From Juglans regia (Eukaryota; Streptophyta; Magnoliopsida; Fagales; Juglandaceae): a stretch of 64,000 nt of DNA. The stretch's first letter is position 1. Every line of letters starts with the position of its first letter. The notes beneath the pieces were generated by a model. The model was not told where the DNA came from. It saw only the letters and a list, made by a program, of their open reading frames with translations, and did no database searches. Shown one piece after another: positions 1 through 11,602 of the stretch. The position numbers were made by a program, and so were the translations under genes. The stretch spans positions 17,465,234 to 17,529,233 of the forward strand of contig NC_049903.1 of NCBI RefSeq assembly GCF_001411555.2, written 5' to 3'.

Positions 1-461
1 ATAAGAAAGTGCAAGGTGGGAATGTGATGCTAAAGATCGATATGGCGAAGGCTTATGACTGTATGGATTGGTCCTTTTTGGAGAGTGTTCTAGCTAGCTT
101 TGGTTTTTCCTCTTCAGTGTGTAGGATGGTGATGAACTGTGTGAGGTCACCCTAGTTTTCTATAATGATGAATGAGACTTATAAGGGCTTCTTCCAACCA
201 GTCCGGGGCTTAAGGCAAGGGGATCCCCTCTCGCCGTATTTATTTATAATAATGGAAGAGGTTCTCTCTCGACTTTTACAGAAGGAGTTTGAGAGTGGTG
301 GCATACGTTGTTTTTCTCATCCGGTAGGTGCACCATTGGTGTCACACCTTCTGTATGTAGATGATTTATTGATTTTTTACAAATGGGGAAAGGAGATCAA
401 TGCGACATTTGGTTCAAATGTTGGAAAAATATTCAAAGTGGTCGAGGCAGCTTATAAATAA
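1..461 (+). pseudogene. LINE reverse transcriptase domain, fragment
   Basis: The translation shows the LINE RT blocks MLKIDMAKAYD (first catalytic Asp), then GLRQGDPLSPYLF, then YVDDLLIF with the catalytic YVDD box near 355-370. An in-frame TAG at about 153-155 and loss of frame after the YVDD box show decay. The protein would prime cDNA synthesis on nicked target DNA. The start lies upstream of the window. Confidence 0.85.
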
Positions 462-1268
462 AGAAAAGTCAGCTTTTTTCTTCTCAAAACATATTACAAC
501 GGCGAGATGGTAGAATTTGTTGAGGCTAACTTGTTTTGTTGAGGGAAATTTCCCCGTGACATATCTAGGTGTTCCACTAGTGTTTGGTCAGTTAACCTCT
601 AGAGATTTAGAACCTCTAGTTTAGAAAATAAGAAATAAGATGGCAGGTTGGAAGATGAGACTACTTTGTCAAGGTGCTTGGCTGGTATTAATTAGGCATG
701 TTCTCTCTTGTATGGCTACTCATCTCTCGAAAGTTCTTCAAGTGCTAGTGGTAGTGCTAAAAAAATTAAATTCACACTTATCGACATTTCTTTAGGGAGA
801 ATTGAATGGCAAACCAAAAAAGAAATGGTGTGCTTGGGATTAGGTATGTAAGCCGGTCAAGGAGGGTGGTTTGGGTTTAAGAAAATTTTTAGAGGTACAG
901 AAGTTGTTACATATGAAATTCGTATAGCGTCTACTATCTGGTGATTCCATTTGGATGAGGTTTTTCCGTGTGAAATATTTAAGAAACGGACATGTGAGGC
1001 TAGCTAAAGCACGGCATCCTGGTTTTGGAGGTCCATTGTTTGCGTAATTCTGGAAGTGGTGGACAATGTGGTAGTGAAAGTAAGGAATGTCATTTCTTCA
1101 TTCTAGTTTGATAAATGGTTGGCTGAAGGTCCTCTATGTAGCAGGTATGAGGTTCTAAATGAGGGGATTAAAATCAAGGATGTATGGATTAGTGGCGTGT
1201 GGGATGAAGATAAGTTAGTGGAGTTGGTTGGCATAGAACATCTAGCGTGATTATTAGGGAAATTATGG

Positions 1269-1649
1269 TTGGCTGGGAGAGAGGGGTTTGATGTCTTAAT
1301 ATGGAGACCTACGGAAGATGGGTGTTTCTCGACGAGTAATGTGTGGGAGTTAATTCGTATCAGGGGCATTGAATGGCAGGAGTTGGATTGGGTTTGGCAT
1401 AGACTATTGCCAAAGAAAATCTCGATGTGTATGTGGAAAGCTAGATTTGGTGCATTGCCAGTTGATGTCCGAATTCAAGCTCTAGCTATTCCCATGGTGT
1501 CACGATACGACTGTTGTGTGATGGGTGAGGTAAATTCAATTGATCATGTGTTGAGATTGGGTAGTATTGCCTATCAGGCATGGGACATGGCATCCGTAGC
1601 TCTGGGAGTCAACCATATGGAGGGTCGTTCTTGGTGGGGAACGGTCTAG
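1269..1649 (+). pseudogene. LINE zf-RVT region
   Basis: The reading frame carries FSTSNVWELI followed by WHRLLPKKISMCMWKA, the zinc-binding RVT-associated region found after the RT in plant LINE ORF2. It lies between the RT and RNase H pieces in the expected order. The Cys/His pattern is incomplete (DCCVMGEVNSIDHVL) and the frame closes at 1649, so it is a relic. Confidence 0.75.
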
Positions 1650-1886
1650 GCATGGTTTGGGTATGCCAAAAAAACTTCCCATAGAGGCATGCTACTTGGA
1701 CTGCTACCGTCTATCATAACTTGGAGATTATGGATTAGGAGGTGTAAAGCAAGAATGGAGTTGGTGAAGGAGTCGGCAAGGGAGGTGTGGTTTGCTATTA
1801 AGGTATGGCTTAGGAATGTATCTTCTCTTTCGGCATAGAGTTGGGAAATTTCAGACTCTGACCAAGCAATTCTAAAGGCTCTTGAG

Positions 1887-2380
1887 GTGCCTTTGATCAA
1901 CAATCCGAGGAGGAGACTGTGTCTTATTACCTGGAAGAAACCAATAAATGGGTGGGTAAAGTTGAATGTAGATAGTAGTTGTCGCGGTAATCCGGGAAAT
2001 TGTGGTGGAGGGGGAATCATAAGGAGCTCGAATGGGAATTTTATGTTGGCTTTCTTGTCACATTTTGGTCATGGAACCAATAATGAAGCGGATTTTCATG
2101 CCTTGATTGTGGGAGTGGGTGTTTGTAAGGAGATGGGATATACACATGTAGAGTTAGAATGCGATTCTAGTTTGGTGGTTAATTGGCTAAAATGTCAAAG
2201 GTGTTCGGCATGGTATTTATGGGATTTTTGGGAAGAGCTGCTAACTAGTTTACAAGGAATACAATTTACTATCGATCATCAGTTTAGATAAGGCAATTTT
2301 CCGGCAGATGCCTTGGCTGGTTTAGGAGGGCAAGGCCTGAATATGAGATTTAATTCTTTCACTTCTCTACCTCAAAGGCA
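1887..2380 (+). pseudogene. LINE RNase H domain
   Basis: The frame shows KLNVDSSCRGNPGNCGGGG, then NNEADFHALIVG and ELECDSSLVV. These match the catalytic Asp, Glu and Asp positions of the plant LINE-type RNase H (RVT_3). The first frame ends at 2291. Beyond a stop, translation continues with NFPADALAGLG, the usual end of this domain. The 3' UTR and tail follow at once. Confidence 0.8.
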
Positions 2381-2645
2381 TGATTTGATTAGACAAGGTA
2401 GGACTTCCTAACATCCGTAACTAGTTCTTTTGGTTTCTTTTGGTGTGTTTTATAGGCATGTTTAGATGTTTTGGTATTTTTGGTGCATTGTTTGGGGTGG
2501 TTGAATAGCCATGGTGTCTTGCTTGTAACTACGGTATTCCTTCGCTATATGTGATGATTTATGAATAAACTTGGGACGGAGCTGCTATGTTGGTGGCTAC
2601 CGGCTCTTCTTAAAAAAAAATACAAAATACAAAAATACAAAAAAA

Positions 2646-2777
2646 AGTCTGGAGTAGGGAACAACATTGGAGACAATCATTTGGGCACTGCGGCGCTCAA
2701 TTGCTGCCTTCTTGCGTGCTATGACAGGCTCTTCTAGCTCAGCAGAGCGGAGCTACCGTGTTTTTTTTTTTTTTTTT
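2646..2777. other. Short linker ending in a T17 run
   Basis: This stretch between the LINE tail and the Athila-type relic holds no coding signal that I can recognise. It ends in 17 T residues (2761-2777), which may be the poly(A) end of something on the minus strand. Confidence 0.4.
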
Positions 2778-3130
2778 AGCAAATGAAAAATAAAAATTTG
2801 CAAAGTGGGAAAATGAAAAAGGAAATAAAAGTGAAATAATAAAAAAATTAAAATAAAATAATAGAAAGACATTTGGGTTGCCTCCCAAAAAGCGCTTGGT
2901 TATAGTCTTTAGCTTGACGTTTCCTTCTTTGAATCTCATTTGAAGTAGGATGTTTGACGTTGACTATTAACTTTGAATGTGTTGTTTGAGTCATTAGAAA
3001 CCTCAATGGCACCGTACGGGAAAACTCTTGTTATCATGAATGGTCCGGACCATTGGGATCATAATTTTTCGGGGAAAAGGCGAAGTTTGAAATTATATAG
3101 TAGAACTCTTTGGCCAACTTCAAAGTTTCT

Positions 3131-4034
3131 CTAAAGAATGTGTCTATCATGCCATCTCTTGGTTCTCTTCTTGTATATACGAGCATTCTCATAAGATGCA
3201 CGCCGAAACTCATCCATCTCGTTTAGTTGTAATATCCTCTTCTCACCTACTGCCTCCATGTCGAAATTAAGAGTCTTGATAGCCCAATAAGCTCTGTGTT
3301 CCAACTCCACCGATAAGTGACATGCCTTCCCAAAAACTAGACGATAGGGGGACATCCCAATTGAAGTTTTGAAGGTTGTCCGGTATGCCCATAGTGCATC
3401 GTCTAATTTTTTGGACTAATCTTTCCTTGAGTTGCTCACAATTTTCTCCAATATTCGTTTCAACTCTCGGTTGAAAATTTCTACTCACTAGTTTGAGGAT
3501 GGTACAGAGTGGCAACCTTGTGTGTAACACCATATTTGCTCAAGAGTGCCCCAAATTGCCAGTTGCGAAAATATTTTCCCACATCGCTAATTATTGCTCT
3601 TGGAGCTCCAAACTGAGTAAGTGAATATTTGCTTTCTCAAAAAATTCATCACAACTTTAGAATCATTTGTAGGGATGGCCACGACCTCTACTCATTTGGA
3701 AACATAATTTTCAAGTACTAAAATGTATTGATTAGAGAAAGAAGGAAGGCATAACCCCTTGAAATCTATGCCCCAAATATCAAACAACTCAACAAGTATA
3801 TTATATAATGGCATTTCATTTTTCCAAGAAATATTACCACTCCTTTGACATTTATCACAAGAAGAAACAAAAGGATAAGTATCTTTAAAAGTGGTGGGTC
3901 AATAAAAACCTGATTGCAGCACTTTAGCTATCGTTTTGTTCACTCCATGGTTCTCGCCAACCTCTAGTGAATGACAATGTCTTAGAATCGACTCTATCTC
4001 TAACTCAAGTACATATCTCCTAATCACTTGATCA
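3131..4034 (-). pseudogene. Athila-type integrase remnants
   Basis: On the minus strand, pieces of zinc-binding and catalytic core can be read in several frames. The frame at 3355-3131 shows [20 protein letters not shown] and [11 protein letters not shown], the Athila integrase region that follows the catalytic Glu. The stretch 3540-3900 carries more integrase in broken frames. Many stops make it inactive. Confidence 0.75.
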
Positions 4035-4916
4035 CTATAATGCTTGTAGAGAAAATGTTCCTCCCAATAGTAGTGCTTGACCTTCGAAAAGAATTTCTTC
4101 CTTTGTTGGTATGTAAAATCCGAATTGATCACATTGCTTACCAAGTAGTTTACATAATCTGCATACCAAGGAACTTGCATTAGAGATGGAAAAAAAAAAA
4201 GGGAGTTGTTCCAGGAATACTTCATTTATTGGAGAAAGTGGGGATGCCTCTTTGGTTGTGTGCTCAAGTCTAGAGAGATGATCGGCTACTTGCTTCTCGG
4301 TTCCCTTTTTGTCTTCGGTCACCAAATCAAATTCTTGTGGGAGTAAAATCCACCTAAGTAACCTCGGTTTAGCTTCCTTTTTAGCTAACAAGTATTTAAG
4401 AGCAGAATGATCAATGTAAACAATTACTTTTGACACATCAAAAGCAAAGACCACAGCTAACAATTATTTTTCTGTAGTAGCATAATTTAATTGGACATAC
4501 GTCAAGGTATGACTCACATAGTAGATAACATGGAGAACCTTGTTCTGCGTTTGTCCAGGCACAGCTCCTATTGCGTAATCACTTGCATTACACATCAATT
4601 CAAATGAAAGTACCCAATCCGGTGCATAGATTATTGGGGCTGAACTTAGCTTCTTCTTCAAAAATGCAAATGCCTGCAAATAATCATTGGAAAAGTTAAA
4701 TGGAGTGTCTTTAACCAAAAGAGAACAAAGAGGTTTAGTAATTTTAGAAAAATCATGAATAAAATGATGATAAAATCCTGCATGTCCCAAGAAACTTCTC
4801 ACGCCCTTGACCATGCTAGTTGGAGGTAATTTGTTTATGACATCTAGTTTGGCTTGATCTACCTCAATTCCATTGGAAGAAATTTTATGCCCAAGTACAA
4901 TTCCTTCCTGCACCAT
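4035..4916 (-). pseudogene. Athila-type RT C-terminus and RNase H
   Basis: The frame 4916-4464 shows VLGHKISSNGIEVDQAK and VRSFLGHAGFYHHFIHDFSK, the RT thumb/connection of gypsy elements. It then gives FELMCNASDYAIGAV, the first RNase H Asp block. The next frame, 4463-4035, shows [15 protein letters not shown], the last RNase H Asp block, and LLPQEFDL. A stop at 4464 splits the domain. Confidence 0.85.
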
Positions 4917-5076
4917 AAAATGACATTTTTCCCAACTAAGAACAAGGTTAGTTTCTTCACATCTTTGTAGAACTAAAGATAAATTATTTAAACAATTATC
5001 AAATTAAGAACCAAAGACAGAAAAATTATCCATAAAAATTTGAATAAACTTTTCCACCATATCCAAAAAATGGGCA

Positions 5077-6065
5077 TCATGCATCGTTGAAATGTGGTCG
5101 GAGCATTGCACAAACCAAAAGGCATCCTTCGGTAGGCAAATGTTCCATACGGGCAAATGAAAATGGTTTTTTCTTGATCTTCCGATAAAATTTGGATTTG
5201 ATTGTCCTCGAGTATCCATCTAGAAAACAATAATAAGCATGACTGGCAAGCCATTCCAACATTTGATCAATGAAAGGGAGTTGAAAGTGATCTTTTCGTG
5301 TGGCATCATTGAGCTTGCGATAGTCTATGCACACTCTCCAACTCATTACTGTTCTTGTTGGGATGAGTTCATTATGTTCATTTTCTACCACCGTCACTCC
5401 TCCCTTCTTGGGCACTACTTGCACTGGACTTATCCATGAGATATTAGAAATTGGGTAAATAATTTTGGCATCCAACAATTTGAGAACTTCTTTTTTTACA
5501 ACTTCTTGCAAGTTCGTATTAAGTCTTCTTTGTGGCTGCACCATACGCTTATAATTATCTTCCATTAAAATCTTATGCATGCAAAGCGAAGGGTTTATTC
5601 CCTTAATGTCGGCTATAGTCCATCCCAAAGCTTGCTTGTGAGCTCTCAAAACTCGAAGTAACTTCTCTTCTTCAAGACCTGTCAAAGATGAAGAAATTGT
5701 AAAGAAAAATAATGTAAATAAGCATATTTAAGATATGAATGAAAGGGTTTGAGTTCTGAAGAAGGGGTCTCGATAATGGATGACTTTTGTGGAGTAGTTT
5801 TTCTGCCAAACTTTATGTTTTCCGGCTTCCCTTTAGGAAAGTAAGGCGGAGATACTTCCAAGTAGTATGCATAATTGCTTATCTTGGAATTCTCAGAATC
5901 GATAGTGCCGAATTGAACAAGACATGCCTCAAGTAGTTCCTTAGGATATCTCTCTTCAAAAATTTCTACCACAAGTTCATCAATCACATCTATGTTCATT
6001 GCTTCAAATACATTAAATATAACTTGTTCATCTTGCACTCGTAGTTTTAATTTCCCTTGTTTCAC
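5077..6065 (-). pseudogene. Athila-type reverse transcriptase, N-terminal half
   Basis: Two overlapping frames (6065-5682 and 5685-5077) cover the protease-RT linker and RT fingers/palm. Motifs include VQVVPKKGG, WRVCIDYRKLNDATR and FIDQMLEWLASHAYYCFLDGYS, where the last holds the first catalytic Asp. A frame change follows near 5215. The neighbouring frame (5254-4988) continues with PYGTFAYRRMPFGLCNAPTTFQ, the next RT block. Confidence 0.85.
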
Positions 6066-6098
6066 ATCTATGAGAGTTCTTCCTGTGGCTAAGAACGG

Positions 6099-6332
6099 TC
6101 AACTAAGAATAAGTGGGGTTTCTCGATCTTCCTCCATATCTAAAATAATAAAATCTGCAGGAAAAATAAACTTGTCAACTTTAACAAGAACATCCTTTAC
6201 TAAGCCTCTTGGTCGTTTAATGGATAGGTCCACCAATTGAAGTGAAATAGTAGTGGCCTTGACCTTTCCTAGCCTTAATTGCCTGAAAATAGAAAAGGGC
6301 ATCAGATTTATGCTAACAGCTAAATCACACAA
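6099..6332 (-). pseudogene. Athila-type retropepsin, C-terminal part
   Basis: The frame MCDLAVSINLMPFSIFRQL corresponds to the region after the active-site triad in Athila proteases (normally LCDLGASINLMP). It continues with the flap and end, FIILDMEEDRETPLIL. The Gly of the DLGAS stretch is replaced by Val after Ala. The N-terminus and gag are missing. Confidence 0.75.
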
Positions 6333-6338
6333 AGCGTG

Positions 6339-6363
6339 TGATAATCACTATTATGTTTTCTAG
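6339..6363 (+). other. Intron end before receptor-kinase exon
   Basis: This short T-rich stretch ends in ttttctag, a good plant splice acceptor directly before the kinase C-terminal exon. Confidence 0.6.
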
Positions 6364-6673
6364 GCATGGACTCTTAAAGAACATAACCAAGCTTTGGGAT
6401 TGGTGGATCCTAATTTGTTGGAGTTTGATGAAAATGAAGCAACTAGAGTGATAGGAGTGGCTCTTTTGTGCACTTAGGCATCACTAATGCACCCCCCCCT
6501 CCCCCCAATGTCACGTATTGTTGCCATGGTTGCTGTAGATATTGAAGTGGGCATTATTACAACAAAGCCAAGTTATTTGATAGATTTGGATTTCAAAGTT
6601 ATCACAAGCAAATTTTTAGATGAAGATGATACTGTGTTAACTGCCTCAAGTAGTATTAAGAGATGGCAAAAAG

Positions 6674-8772
6674 AGCCCTTACACTGTCTTAGAGTGCAAG
6701 AAAATCCTAAGGCAGAGAAAACCCCGCCATCATCTTTCACCCAAACCCTAAGGCAATGATTGACGTGTGACACTCATGTAAGACACCCTGCCATCGCCAC
6801 TGCCACAGATAAGACCGATGGGCTCTGACAACTACATCGAAGGCACTCCAGTGTCAGTCCTCCCTCTGGCGAACGAGATTTTCTCAGGAAACCACTCTTT
6901 TCATTTCCATCGGTGCATATTTGGTGTAGTCTAGCATCAAACCTACATCAGATCTACATTCTCCTTGAGATGATGAAGCAAGATGATCGTGGAAGATGAT
7001 CCTGTGATTGGGGACCAAAGGGTGACGATGCGCGACACAAAATCGTATCAGATGGAAGGTGAAAGGTGGAATAAAAAAACTTTCATTTTTACGAAAGAGG
7101 GAGGAAATAGCTTTTGCATCTCTAAACATAGTAAAAGGATGGCTAAGTTCATGTATCTATGTGGGACGACAGCTTCATGGGTTGCTAAGGGGATAGAGGA
7201 TTGTTTAGAACTCCTTTGTCATGATGGATTCTTCAGGAAGCTAAGGATGGGCAATGGAGCTCTCATCATTCAACATCATATTAACGCAAAGGGAAGATTT
7301 CTACAACTCTCAAAATTCTGGAATAAAAGGAGGAGATGTTTGTTGGTGATCCCTAAAAGAGCAAATGGAATTGGATGGAAAGGTTTATGCATTCCATTCA
7401 AAGCGTCATTGGGTCCAAAGCCTTTGTTCTAAAGCATGAAAACATAGGGGAGTTTGTTGATGGAAAGATAGTGGGAAAGCCTTTCTGGATCAAAGATGCC
7501 TTGCACACCTCGATGTTGAGGTCATCGGCATGTATTCTGGCCTTGAATAGCTCCGCGGCAGAAGGAAAAGGGTAAGACACTTGTAAGAGACAAAGACTAT
7601 TAGGTGACATTGGGAGAAGTGGAGGTAAGCACCATGTGTTGCATGGTGGAATGGGTGCCTCTGACGTGTGTTTGAGGGTGGGAGAAGTGGAAGGGTTCTT
7701 GTGGGCTGTCAAAGCTCAATTAACGGGAGTTATCAAGTATGTGAGAGATCTTATGATTAAAGTGGATAATGGGCTGGACCTGGTCATGGGTTTGGGTGGT
7801 GGGTCAAAAATGGATTGGAGTGGGGATAGATCCTACGGGTTTGAAGGCCTCAAGTTCGCCGCAAAGGTCATTTCAACACCGTCACATATAGATTCGTTGA
7901 ATGCTGGCATCACTTAAGACATCAACAGCTTGTCGTCTGACTGCCCTCAGTCACCAATTGCAAATGGGGTTGGTACCTTTTTCCAGGGTTCACTATTAAT
8001 TGAAGATAGGGGTCCCTCCAGGATTTTTGATTACATTGAAAGAAGTAGACGAGCCTCTTTTAGAAGATGAAAATGAGGTAACAGAATGTAGTGTTTCCCC
8101 AACCTATTCTATACCTTTTGAGGGAGCAGTAGGGTCTGACAAAGTGGCACAAAAAGGGTCTTCGAGGGGTGGAGCACCTACAAGCAATGTTCTCATCAAT
8201 CGAACAATGTTTGTATAACTATTGAGGAGGTTTGGGATTTGAATGCAGGATTGGTGGAGAGAAAATTTTGGGTTTGTCGTCAGTGCCTTGTGAGGAGAAA
8301 TGTTTAGGGTCGAGAGTGCAGTTGGGAACTGTGTGTGGGGATAATGTTGTTCCCTGGTTTCTCTTCCTCCGATAAACAATATAACGGGTTCACCAACGGA
8401 TTGGGTTCTACATAAGGTTAACGATTTAAGAAAAGCAAGAAATTAAAGCATCTTTCTTGAGAAATCAACTACAATGCTAAGGGAGGTAGTTCAAGTCGAG
8501 GGAAAACTAAAGGGTGGGCATTATGAAGCCGTCCTTGTAAAGGGAGTGTCGGATGGAGTATTAGTCTTCCGGGAAACAAGGGGTTGAGGGTGGGGAGGTG
8601 TGTTCTATTCTCATTCGGGCATGGTGTATTTTGGATAGATTTCTAATTTTCACGAGCTTATTGGTCATTAGGGGCTCTCTAGTATGGGCTAGGTCTTCTC
8701 TTGTATATGTCCAATGTACTTGATTACTCCTATTGTTATTACTATATATAATATTTTTACTTCTGAAAAAAA
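6674..8772 (+). mobile_element. LINE-like element with ORF1-type protein only (copy 1)
   Basis: It is flanked by imperfect direct repeats, aagagatggcaaaaag (6658-6673) and aagagatagcagaaaa (8773-8788), agreeing at 13 of 16 bases, and ends in A9. It therefore looks like a target-primed LINE-type insertion. It has no RT. A frame at 6983-7432 encodes a Lys/Arg-rich protein with GRFLQLSKFWNKRRRCLLVIP. Near its end it shares INYNAKGGSS and the 3' sequence tatataatatttttactt with the copy at 28822-31099. Confidence 0.7.
6983..7432 (+). pseudogene. ORF1-like protein of LINE-like element (copy 1)
   Basis: This is a 149-residue open frame, basic, with the segment FCISKHSKRMAKFMYL followed by TASWVAKGIEDCLELL and NAKGRFLQLSKF. 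The second element of this family (29518-29904) has GRFLTITNMMEEVGG in the matching place. Its placement before a 3' poly(A) tail suggests a LINE ORF1-type RNA-binding role, but I cannot assign a named domain. More coding-like frames follow (7636-7917 and 8000-8218), separated by stops. Confidence 0.5.
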
Positions 8773-8929
8773 AAGAGATAGCAGAAAAACCAAGATGGCA
8801 ACACAGCTGATGTGAGCCCGACTAATCCAACACCCTAACCTCTGAATGTCACCAAGTCAATGATCACTAATATTATTGGAGAATGAAGATGAACAATAAC
8901 TTGTCTTGCTATATAATTGTGTCAATCTT

Positions 8930-9310
8930 GGTGGTATTGAATTTGCCATTACTTGGACTAAGCCATTGCAGTGAAGAATTCAGGCCTAGGTTGCCCAACC
9001 ATTTCATTTGAAAGGAGCACTACAAAGCAGCCTGTAAGATAGGCCAAAAATAAGGGTTGAACCCCTTATGGAACTACTAGCAGTTGGAGGGCAAGATAGG
9101 CCAGAAATCCAGTCAAGGTGGGAAGATGGTGTAAGATAGATATAGGTGTCATTCATTGGACATAATGAACTTCTTAAAACAAAAAGTTGTCTTGATGATC
9201 AATATTGTGAAACATTAAAATGATAGCAGCAGTGTGTAGTGGTTGACATACTTTGTGCTAATATCAATACAAACAAGTCCTCTAATTTCTGCAGTCTCAA
9301 CAATTTTATT
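8930..9310 (-). repeat. Inverted partial copy of the 26-27 kb repeat unit
   Basis: Read on the minus strand, this stretch matches the duplicated unit at 25969-26581 and 26667-27310. Shared phrases in its + reading are ccattgcagtgaagaatt, ggagggcaagataggcc and caagtcctctaatttctgca. It starts just after the receptor-kinase stop codon. No protein could be assigned. Confidence 0.7.
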
Positions 9311-10051
9311 ACTCAATCTTGTTAAGGTCGTAAAATGATATGAACCTTATATTGCTCGAATACGAAATAAATTATTACTTTCAGACAAGTACTACATCTT
9401 AAAAGTAGATGAGTCAAATAAGAGATCATAGGAATATCATCACCAATTAATTATTAAGGAGAACGGGCAAAGAAATTATTCTAACTAATTACATTTCATA
9501 AAGTATTAATTTTATAACCGGTCCGATTGAACTCTATCAAATAGCAACCTTCCAATAAGTTGATGCCATGTAGACTTCCCATCTAAACTACAATGAAGCC
9601 GCACGATAGCAAATTGTAAATCCTGATCCCCTCTCACATTCAAATCTCCCCCTTTCACCCTGCAGCCCATCCTAGCTGCCTGCCTACCTCTCAGCACTTT
9701 CATCGGCATCAGTCCTCTCGGAAGACTATTTTGGTAAAGGGATATCGAGCCCCTTTCCACCTTCGGTGGCCCATCCCAGCCCTTCGCCCACCTCTTGGAA
9801 ACTCAAGGTTCCTTCATCGGCGAGAAATAGGAGGCCTATCTGCTCTGATTTTTGGCAGAAACTCCTTCACAGCCCTCTTAACCTTCGCTAGCCTCCACCT
9901 CGTGCCCATCTCTCGGAACCGTGGTCAGTGAGATTGTTCACTCTTTTGCAGTTATGTGTGTTGTGTTTCAATGGTTAGGTTGATGAAAGTAGCTAGGATG
10001 TGTGCCTATTGAGCATGAAATTTCTTATCTCTGTGCTGTGTTTCGTACTTA
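9311..10051. other. No recognised gene
   Basis: A GC-richer patch at 9590-9930 has short open frames on both strands (82 codons minus, 66 codons plus). Neither shows a motif that I know. Confidence 0.4.
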
Positions 10052-10399
10052 GGCTACGTTTGGTTCCCAAACTCAGCTAAGCTCAACTAAATTCAGTCTA
10101 ATTTTAATATGAGTCTAATATCTAGACACCCAATTCTCAAATTACTAAACTCATTCCAACTTAAAACATTCTTATATGTGGGACCCACAACCATTTTCAA
10201 CTTAAAACATCTTTATACGTGGGACCCACAACTTTTTTCAATTTTCCATAAAAAGTACTAAACTCATCTTAACATCCAAACACACTTTAAACTTAGTTTA
10301 GACCGGCCCCACATAACTCCTTCCACTACTCAACTCACTATTATTCATAAAAAGCTCACCTTAGCTCAGCTCTGCTCAACTCAACATCCAAAAGCAACC
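10052..10399. mobile_element. MITE, PIF/Harbinger-like, TTA target duplication
   Basis: The element starts ggctacgtttggttc and ends with the complement of ggttgcttttggatg, giving imperfect terminal inverted repeats. It is flanked by TTA on both sides (10049-10051 and 10400-10402). It is AT-rich and non-coding, contains a duplicated motif (gtgggacccacaac), and has ctcagct-type subterminal repeats in both arms. The TTA duplication points to the PIF/Harbinger group. Confidence 0.75.
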
Positions 10400-11602
10400 T
10401 TAAAATCTTATTTTAAGTTAGGTGTGCTGTGTTTCAGTAGTTTAAGTGGTTGATGAGTGGCCTTTGGATAGCTGGTAATATTATATTTCAACCACCCAAA
10501 ACACAAATAAATTATGTAGGAAATGAAAGCAATTATACATGAAATTCCTCAATTTCTGGCTTCAGAAATGAAAAGCTAACTGCTAAACTGCGTAGTAGAT
10601 GTAATATGCATGGTGAAATCATATTGGATTCCATCTAGGCCCTTTTACTTCGTTGCTTTAAATGGTGTTATGGAAATCCTTCTTGAGACATAAAAAAGAA
10701 TGAAGATCTTCTGTATGTAATTCATCACCTTGTTTTTCTGAAACACGACTGATGCTTGAGGTTTGACAATTGATTAATGCATGCTCTTACATGACTTTTG
10801 AGTCCTCTTAGCTGCCTTTTATTTTTTTGGATTCTTAAGCTAAAGCCAACTTCTTGTTGGGATGCAACTTCTTCTATTCCGCTGCCTTCAATGAATTCTA
10901 GAATTAGTTGAATTTTAAGTGTCTTGATGCAAAATAATTTCGTGATCATCTCTTATATCACTCAGTGTGGCTCTCCACAAGATCATTTCATGATGCAGAA
11001 TAATTTCGTGCTTCCAATAATATCTTTATCCTTTTCATCTTGTCTATTGAAGATGGCTGCTTCATCTTGGTATTGTTTGTTGCAATCATCAGCAATTTCC
11101 TTAACTTTTTCTGATTCCTTAACTTGTCTTTCTGAATCCTCTCCACCTATATGCTTAAGTTCTATTTTCAGGTCCTTGCCATCTCTTTCATCACCAATCT
11201 CAAGCCTTTCTCACCTCATTGCTCACTACTTCCCCATGGATCATCATATCCTTTCTTGGAATAAACTCCTTCAACATGATAATTATTTTTTAAATCATTT
11301 AGAGACACCATCTTCAATTACACTAGTTCCTTTTGGAAAATTTTTTCTTCTAAAATTCCATCTAATTCATCATCTCCACCTGCACCACCTTCTTTAATTT
11401 TAGCTTCTCCCACAAGTTTGACATCTTCTTAATCCTTCAAATAAATTGAGAAGCAGCGATCTGAATAATGAATTGTAGTCTATCAAATTTGTTGATAAAT
11501 TGTTTAGAAAACTTGCAATATTTATATATAAACAATGAATGATTATAATTATATATCTGATTGTGGATTTCTTTAGCAGATGAAAAGTTAAGGTTCTCAT
11601 AC
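10400..11602 (-). other. Possible decayed coding trace, otherwise unassigned
   Basis: On the minus strand, 11400-10700 can be read in broken frames as a charged, Lys/Glu-rich protein, with pieces such as SERQVKESEKVKEIADDCNK. It resembles coiled-coil sequence but has many stops and no recognised domain. It could also be chance. The rest (10400-10700, 11400-11602) shows nothing. Confidence 0.3.

Larger units (their letters stand above)
1..2645 (+). mobile_element. LINE (L1-like non-LTR retrotransposon), 3' half of ORF2 and tail
   Basis: Domains run in the order reverse transcriptase, zf-RVT, RNase H, 3' UTR and A-rich tail, which is the ORF2 layout of plant L1-type LINEs. The 5' part lies outside the window. 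The frame is broken by stops and shifts, so this copy is dead. The 3' end is marked by an A-rich run from about 2611 to 2645, where A-blocks alternate with tac triplets. The insertion's target duplication cannot be checked because the 5' end is missing. Confidence 0.85.
2778..6338 (-). mobile_element. Ty3/gypsy retrotransposon, Athila type, internal fragment
   Basis: On the minus strand, from 6338 down, come a protease end, reverse transcriptase, RNase H and integrase in gypsy order. The RT wording VQVVPKKGG and WRVCIDYRKLNDATRKDHF is typical of the Athila clade. Near 2876-2900 the complement reads aagcgctttttgggaggcaa, a phrase common after pol in Athila elements. No LTR, gag or PBS is visible. 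The 5' side stops at about 6338, next to receptor-kinase intron DNA, so this is a truncated relic. Confidence 0.85.
6364..8891 (+). pseudogene. LRR-VIII-2 receptor kinase, last exon, split by a LINE-like insertion
   Basis: Residues AWTLKEHNQALGLVDP, RVIGVALLCT, MSRIVAMVAVDIEVG and KPSYLIDLDF form the end of the kinase domain (subdomain XI) and C-terminal tail of LRR-VIII-2 receptor kinases. The exon starts after a ttttctag acceptor. The first part runs 6364-6672. Translation resumes at 8773 with KNQDGNTADVSP and NVTKSMITNIIGE and ends near 8891. In between sits a 2.1-kb element. An in-frame TAG after ALLCT, where the family has Gln, and a Pro-rich expansion show decay. The upstream kinase exons are missing and replaced by the Athila relic. 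The family is confident; the exact orthologue is unknown. Confidence 0.85.

Noticed and set aside
9512..9931. 82-codon and 66-codon frames as a gene
   Set aside because: Overlapping on opposite strands and no motif; left as unassigned.
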